Shown piece by piece: positions 60,931 through 64,000 of a stretch of 64,000 nucleotides of DNA. This DNA comes from Viscum album (lineage: Eukaryota; Streptophyta; Magnoliopsida; Santalales; Viscaceae). How positions within the stretch are numbered: the first letter of the stretch is position 1; each line of letters begins with the position of its first letter. The translations under genes and the position numbers were made by a program. The DNA is taken from contig OY728160.1 of assembly GCA_963277665.1 (NCBI GenBank), forward strand, positions 44,128,605 to 44,192,604. Direction: 5' to 3'. Under the pieces are notes generated by a model. The model saw only the letters and a list, made by a program, of their open reading frames with translations, had not been told where the DNA came from and made no database searches.

Positions 60931-61345
60931 CACTTAAACATTTAACATTTTGGCTAGCTAAAGACTTTAAATCAATAATGTAAACATTTTGAAAACGGGA
61001 AGCAGAAAATATCAATTTGTTTTGAAAATCAAACACATTGCATAAATCATTTTGAAAATTCACCGAAAAACCACTATCACAAAGTTGACTAATTCTAATT
61101 AGATTATGTTTTAAACCTTTAACAAATAAAACATCTTTAATTAAAGAGGTGCTACCAAATCCAATGGTACCTATTCCGACGATCTTGCTTTTTGAATTGT
61201 CACTGAAGGTGACGTATCCTCCATCGAATTCTTCAAGGGAGTTGAACTCGGAGGGATCGCCACACATGTGCCTCGAGCATCCGCTGTCGAGATACCACGA
61301 GCCTTTCGAAGTCCTACTTCTTTGGCGTTTATCCTATAAAATCAA
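60931..61345 (-). pseudogene. Copia pol, aspartic protease part
   Basis: Active site SWYLDSGCSRHMCGD with DSG at 61288-61280, then FSDNSKSKIVGIGTIGF, DVLFVKGLKHNLIRISQL and CDSGFSVNF, the complete copia protease order. It would release the mature proteins from Gag-Pol. It is read in a different frame from gag. The change falls near 61325-61345, where both frames also meet a stop, so more than one lesion lies there. Confidence 0.85.
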
Positions 61346-62955
61346 GAGAGAATAGATTTTGGTACCCATATAAGTTTGGGTCCGGAAAGATTAGCCAAAA
61401 GAGACTTTTGAACCCATATTTTTCTAGAGGGTTTCCATATAAAATACTCATCCGATTAGGTAATGGTTTTGGGGCTTCCATACCTTGCATTTTTACAATC
61501 ACATTCATAAATCATGTGCCCGGTCTTTTTACAATAATTACAAAATTTATATTGAGAGCTCCCCCTTACAAAAGTAGTGGGTGCTCTAGAAGAAGTGGCT
61601 TGTTTGTTAAAGCCAAGTCCATGTGTTGTTCTAGCCGAACGCTGAGAACCTAGTAATTTGGTCAAATTTTGTTCACCTTGGGTGAACTTGGCAAGAGACT
61701 CCCTTAGATCTTTAATGGTTGAATTCAAAGAATCAACATTTGGAATATCTTGGATCTTAAGGGTAAGTTCCTCATTCTTTTTGAGAAGTTGTTCTTTTTC
61801 AGAAATGAGAATTTTCTTTTTCTTTTTCAAAGCCATAAATTTAGAGGTAAGTTCGTGAAAACCTTCCTCTAATTGATCTCTTGAATTTTGGAGATCTTCA
61901 TAGGACATGTCATTATTGAAAGAGGAAGATGAGGAAGAGGAGTCGGAAGAAGATACCTCATCAAATGCCATTAGGCATTTTCCACCTTCATCGCTTGAGT
62001 CGCTTGAAGACATGGAGTCATCACTTGCACTCCATGTGGATGCTTTGAAAGCCTTCTTGTTTTTCTTTTATTTTACCCTTTTCTTGAAAATGGAGCACTT
62101 CGGTTTGATGTGGCCTTTCTTTCCACATTCAAAGCATGTAACTTCATTCTCCGCTTTGGGCTCTTCCTTTCGTGCCCTTCGAAAGTTCTTCTTTTTCTTC
62201 AAGAATTTGCTCATTTTTCTTGCTAGTTGAGCAATCTCGGATTCGCTATCAGCGGAGGATCTTTCTTCTTTTGCTTTGAAAGCAATGTTCTTTTTCTCCT
62301 TGAAGGTTTTACCTTATTTATCGGCTTGCCTCTTCATGGTGATCTCGTAGGTCATGAGTGATCCAATGAGCTCTTCAACCGGAATTTTCTTGACATCTTT
62401 TTCTTCTTGAATTGCGGTCACCTTTGGTGCCCATGAGCTTGGTAGGACCCAAAGAATCTTCTTGACCATCATTTCTGCAGAAACATCCTCACTAAGAGAT
62501 TTTCTTCCATTGCAAACGTCAGTAAAACGAGTAAACATTTCAGTAATTGATTCATGTGGGTGCATGGTGAAACTTTCAAAATCTTGGCGATACATGTCTA
62601 ATCTAGTGTCTTTGAATTTGTTAGTGCCCTCATGGGTTACTTCTAAAAGTTTCCAAATTTCATAAGAAGAGGAGCAAGTAGAAACAAGGTTGAATTCATT
62701 ACAGTCTAGCCCACAATGAAGAGCATTCATGGCTTTGCCATCAAGCTCAAAATTGGCAATGTCTTCGGGGGTCCATTTGGACACATCCTTGTTAGATAAA
62801 GTATAGCCTTGCATTACAATCCTATAGATAGGATAACCAATGCTTCTAAGAAAAGTAATCATGCGAGTTTTCCAATAAGTGTAATCGGTTCCATCAAAGA
62901 ATGGAGCCCGAGTCATAGAATACCCTTCGGGAGCATGCGAGGAATTAGCCATCAC
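61346..62955 (-). pseudogene. gag: Copia SIRE-type gag, interrupted by three stops
   Basis: Gag starts at ATG 62955 (MMANSSHAPEGYS). The capsid-like domain shows PFFDGTDYTYWKTRM and ALHCGLDCNEFN, with LLEVTHEGTNKFK and MFTRFTDVCNG further on, the UBN2/DUF4219 pattern of SIRE gag. TAA at 62314-62316 ends the first 213 codons. The same frame continues through a zinc knuckle CFECGKKGHIKPKC (about 62145-62104) to a second TAA at 62068-62070. It then runs through a serine/acid-rich stretch, a Lys/Leu-rich probable coiled coil and a second knuckle CNYCKKTGHMIYEC to TAA at 61456-61458. GPKLIWVPK near 61370 is the usual lead-in to protease. Because the frame is shared, only point mutations separate the pieces. 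RNA packaging is the family role. Confidence 0.88.
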
Positions 62956-63001
62956 TAAGGATCTTAAGTTTGTAACCGGTTAAGGTATTACACAAACTCA
63001 C

Positions 63002-63013
63002 CCTCTGATACCA
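63002..63013 (-). other. Copia primer-binding site
   Basis: The minus strand reads TGGTATCAGAGG two bases after the 5' LTR end, the tRNA-iMet type site with 11 of 12 bases matching. Confidence 0.85.
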
Positions 63014-63546
63014 AATGTTGGGTCGTAGAGGATGGCAAGAGGGGGGGTGAATTGCCTTTTCAAAAATAATTAACAATTTAAAACAATTATCAATGCAGCG
63101 GAAATAAAAAAGGCAAGACACAATTTGATAACGGAGTTCGGCTTAATTCCCAAGCCTACGTCTCCGCTCCCAACAAGAACCGTTGAGAGATTTATACATC
63201 AGCTTGCTTTTTAATGGTTGTAGCAAGAAACCCACTAGCCATTTTAAGGTAGGCTAGAACACCTTCGTACATCTTTCTTTTTTATTATGGTTGTAGCAAG
63301 AAACCCAATTGAAAGAAGAGAATGGAAATGAGAGGTTTGTTTTAATCCAAACCCAATGAAGAACTAAACAAGTAAAATAATACAAACACAGGAAGCCTTG
63401 AGCGCCAAAAGTGTGAGAGCAGCTGATGGAGAGGGAGCTCAAGCTTCAAGGATGGCAATGGATCACAAGAGGCCTTGGAGATTTGTCGTTAGAGCGTCAA
63501 GACATCAAAATATGTTTCGGTAGTGTTTCTGGCATCCATGGTCTAT

Positions 63547-63554
63547 TATTTATA
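63547..63554 (-). promoter_or_regulatory. Copia 5' LTR TATA box
   Basis: TATAAATA on the minus strand. This copy would drive the element RNA toward lower coordinates. Confidence 0.6.
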
Positions 63555-63662
63555 GAAGAAATACCCATAAACACTTCAATATAGCCGTTGGAGGGCTTCC
63601 GGAGCCGTTGGGGGTCAAAAGAACAAGTCTGGTCAAAGCCCAACGGCTAGTTTGACTGGGCA

Positions 63663-64000
63663 CACCGGCTGGTCGGTGGTGTCTCACCGGCTGGCTGGTG
63701 GTCCACCGGCTGACCGGTGCTGAGCTCCCGGCTGGACGGTGGTCCAGACAGAACAGGCTTTCTGTCTGGGTTCCACCGGCTGGCCGGTGGTCATCCACCG
63801 GTTGGCTGGTGTCACCAGGCAGTGGGCAAGCCTACTGCCTGGGTCCTCCGGCTGGCTGGTGGGCAAGAACCGGTTGGCCGGTGCCCATACCGGCTGGCCG
63901 GTGAGCTATCACCGGCAGACCGGTGGCTCAGGCAGAAAGCAATGCTTCTGCCAGAGACCATCGGCTGGCCGGTGGTAATCCACCGGTTGGCCGGTGGACT
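63663..64000. repeat. CCACCGG-N4-CCGGTGG dyad array, 5' LTR copy
   Basis: About 12 units of the same 18-base dyad, running to the window edge. Several units here are closer to the consensus than in the 3' LTR (for example GGCCGGTGG where the other copy has GGCCAGTGG). Confidence 0.85.

Larger units (their letters stand above)
55079..64000 (-). mobile_element. Ty1/copia SIRE/Maximus-type element, 5' LTR cut by window end
   Basis: Minus-strand element: 5' LTR (from 63016 to beyond 64000), tRNA-iMet primer site, SIRE-type gag with zinc knuckles, copia-order pol (PR-IN-RT-RH), an extra ORF of 427 codons, polypurine tract and 3' LTR (55079-56216). Expected full size is about 9.1 kb. By eye the two LTRs differ at about 27 of the roughly 985 shared positions plus one repeat-unit indel, so it is much younger than the gypsy elements. 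Gag-pol is nevertheless broken at several points. The left flank is ATTAG; the matching target duplication would lie outside the window. Confidence 0.92.
63016..64000 (-). repeat. Copia 5' LTR, truncated by window end
   Basis: 985 of an expected roughly 1138 bases, starting TGTTGGGTCG on the plus strand. It matches 55079 onward, with about 27 substitutions by eye. It lacks one copy of a GAGCTATCACCGGCTGGCAGGT-type unit that is doubled in the 3' LTR (near 55966-55990). Confidence 0.92.

Overview
The window looks like gene-poor, repeat-dominated nuclear heterochromatin from a flowering plant. It is very AT-rich. Every coding stretch I can recognise belongs to an LTR retrotransposon of a plant lineage: Ty3/gypsy chromovirus-like (Tekay/Del type) or Ty1/copia SIRE/Maximus type. 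I found no host protein gene, tRNA, rRNA or CRISPR array. I cannot name the species; the amount of nested, decayed LTR material suggests a large genome.

Layout. (1) About 1-2850 is AT-rich repeat debris, part of it resembling the long LTR of element C (below) in reverse. (2) About 2990-19750 is an old minus-strand gypsy element, 'M'. Its integrase/RNase H half lies at about 3955-6033 and its gag/protease/RT half at about 14430-16700. Between them sits a younger plus-strand gypsy element, 'E1' (6034 to about 14431, LTRs of about 2.1 kb). (3) About 19750-29733 is AT-rich and largely unassigned, with one repeat (from 22734) that recurs at 54594. (4) 29734 to about 52912 is a decayed plus-strand gypsy element, 'C', with very long LTRs (about 5.2 kb) and only about 2.7 kb of internal DNA holding a gag remnant. 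Its 5' LTR was split by another gypsy element, 'E2' (34216-44302), which has a perfect ATATA target duplication; C's other LTR still shows the unoccupied site. (5) 55079 to the window end is a younger minus-strand copia element of the SIRE type with LTRs of about 1.14 kb (the 5' LTR runs off the window). It has a broken gag-pol and one intact extra ORF of 427 codons downstream of pol.

How the parts fit. Each autonomous-type element once carried gag (capsid), protease, reverse transcriptase/RNase H and integrase, flanked by a tRNA-Met primer site and a polypurine tract. None looks able to move by its own proteins now. M, E1 and E2 are decayed mainly by nonsense and missense changes. E2 keeps one reading frame for about 1544 codons despite roughly 50 stop codons. 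The best candidates for something less ordinary are the intact ORF3 of the copia element with its own leader, and the 18-bp CCACCGG-N4-CCGGTGG motif that occurs about 13 times in the LTR U3 and again twice just upstream of ORF3. Other LTR families here carry their own arrays of short dyad-like motifs. I see no evidence of a non-transposon biological system. All alignments, counts and percentages were made by eye.
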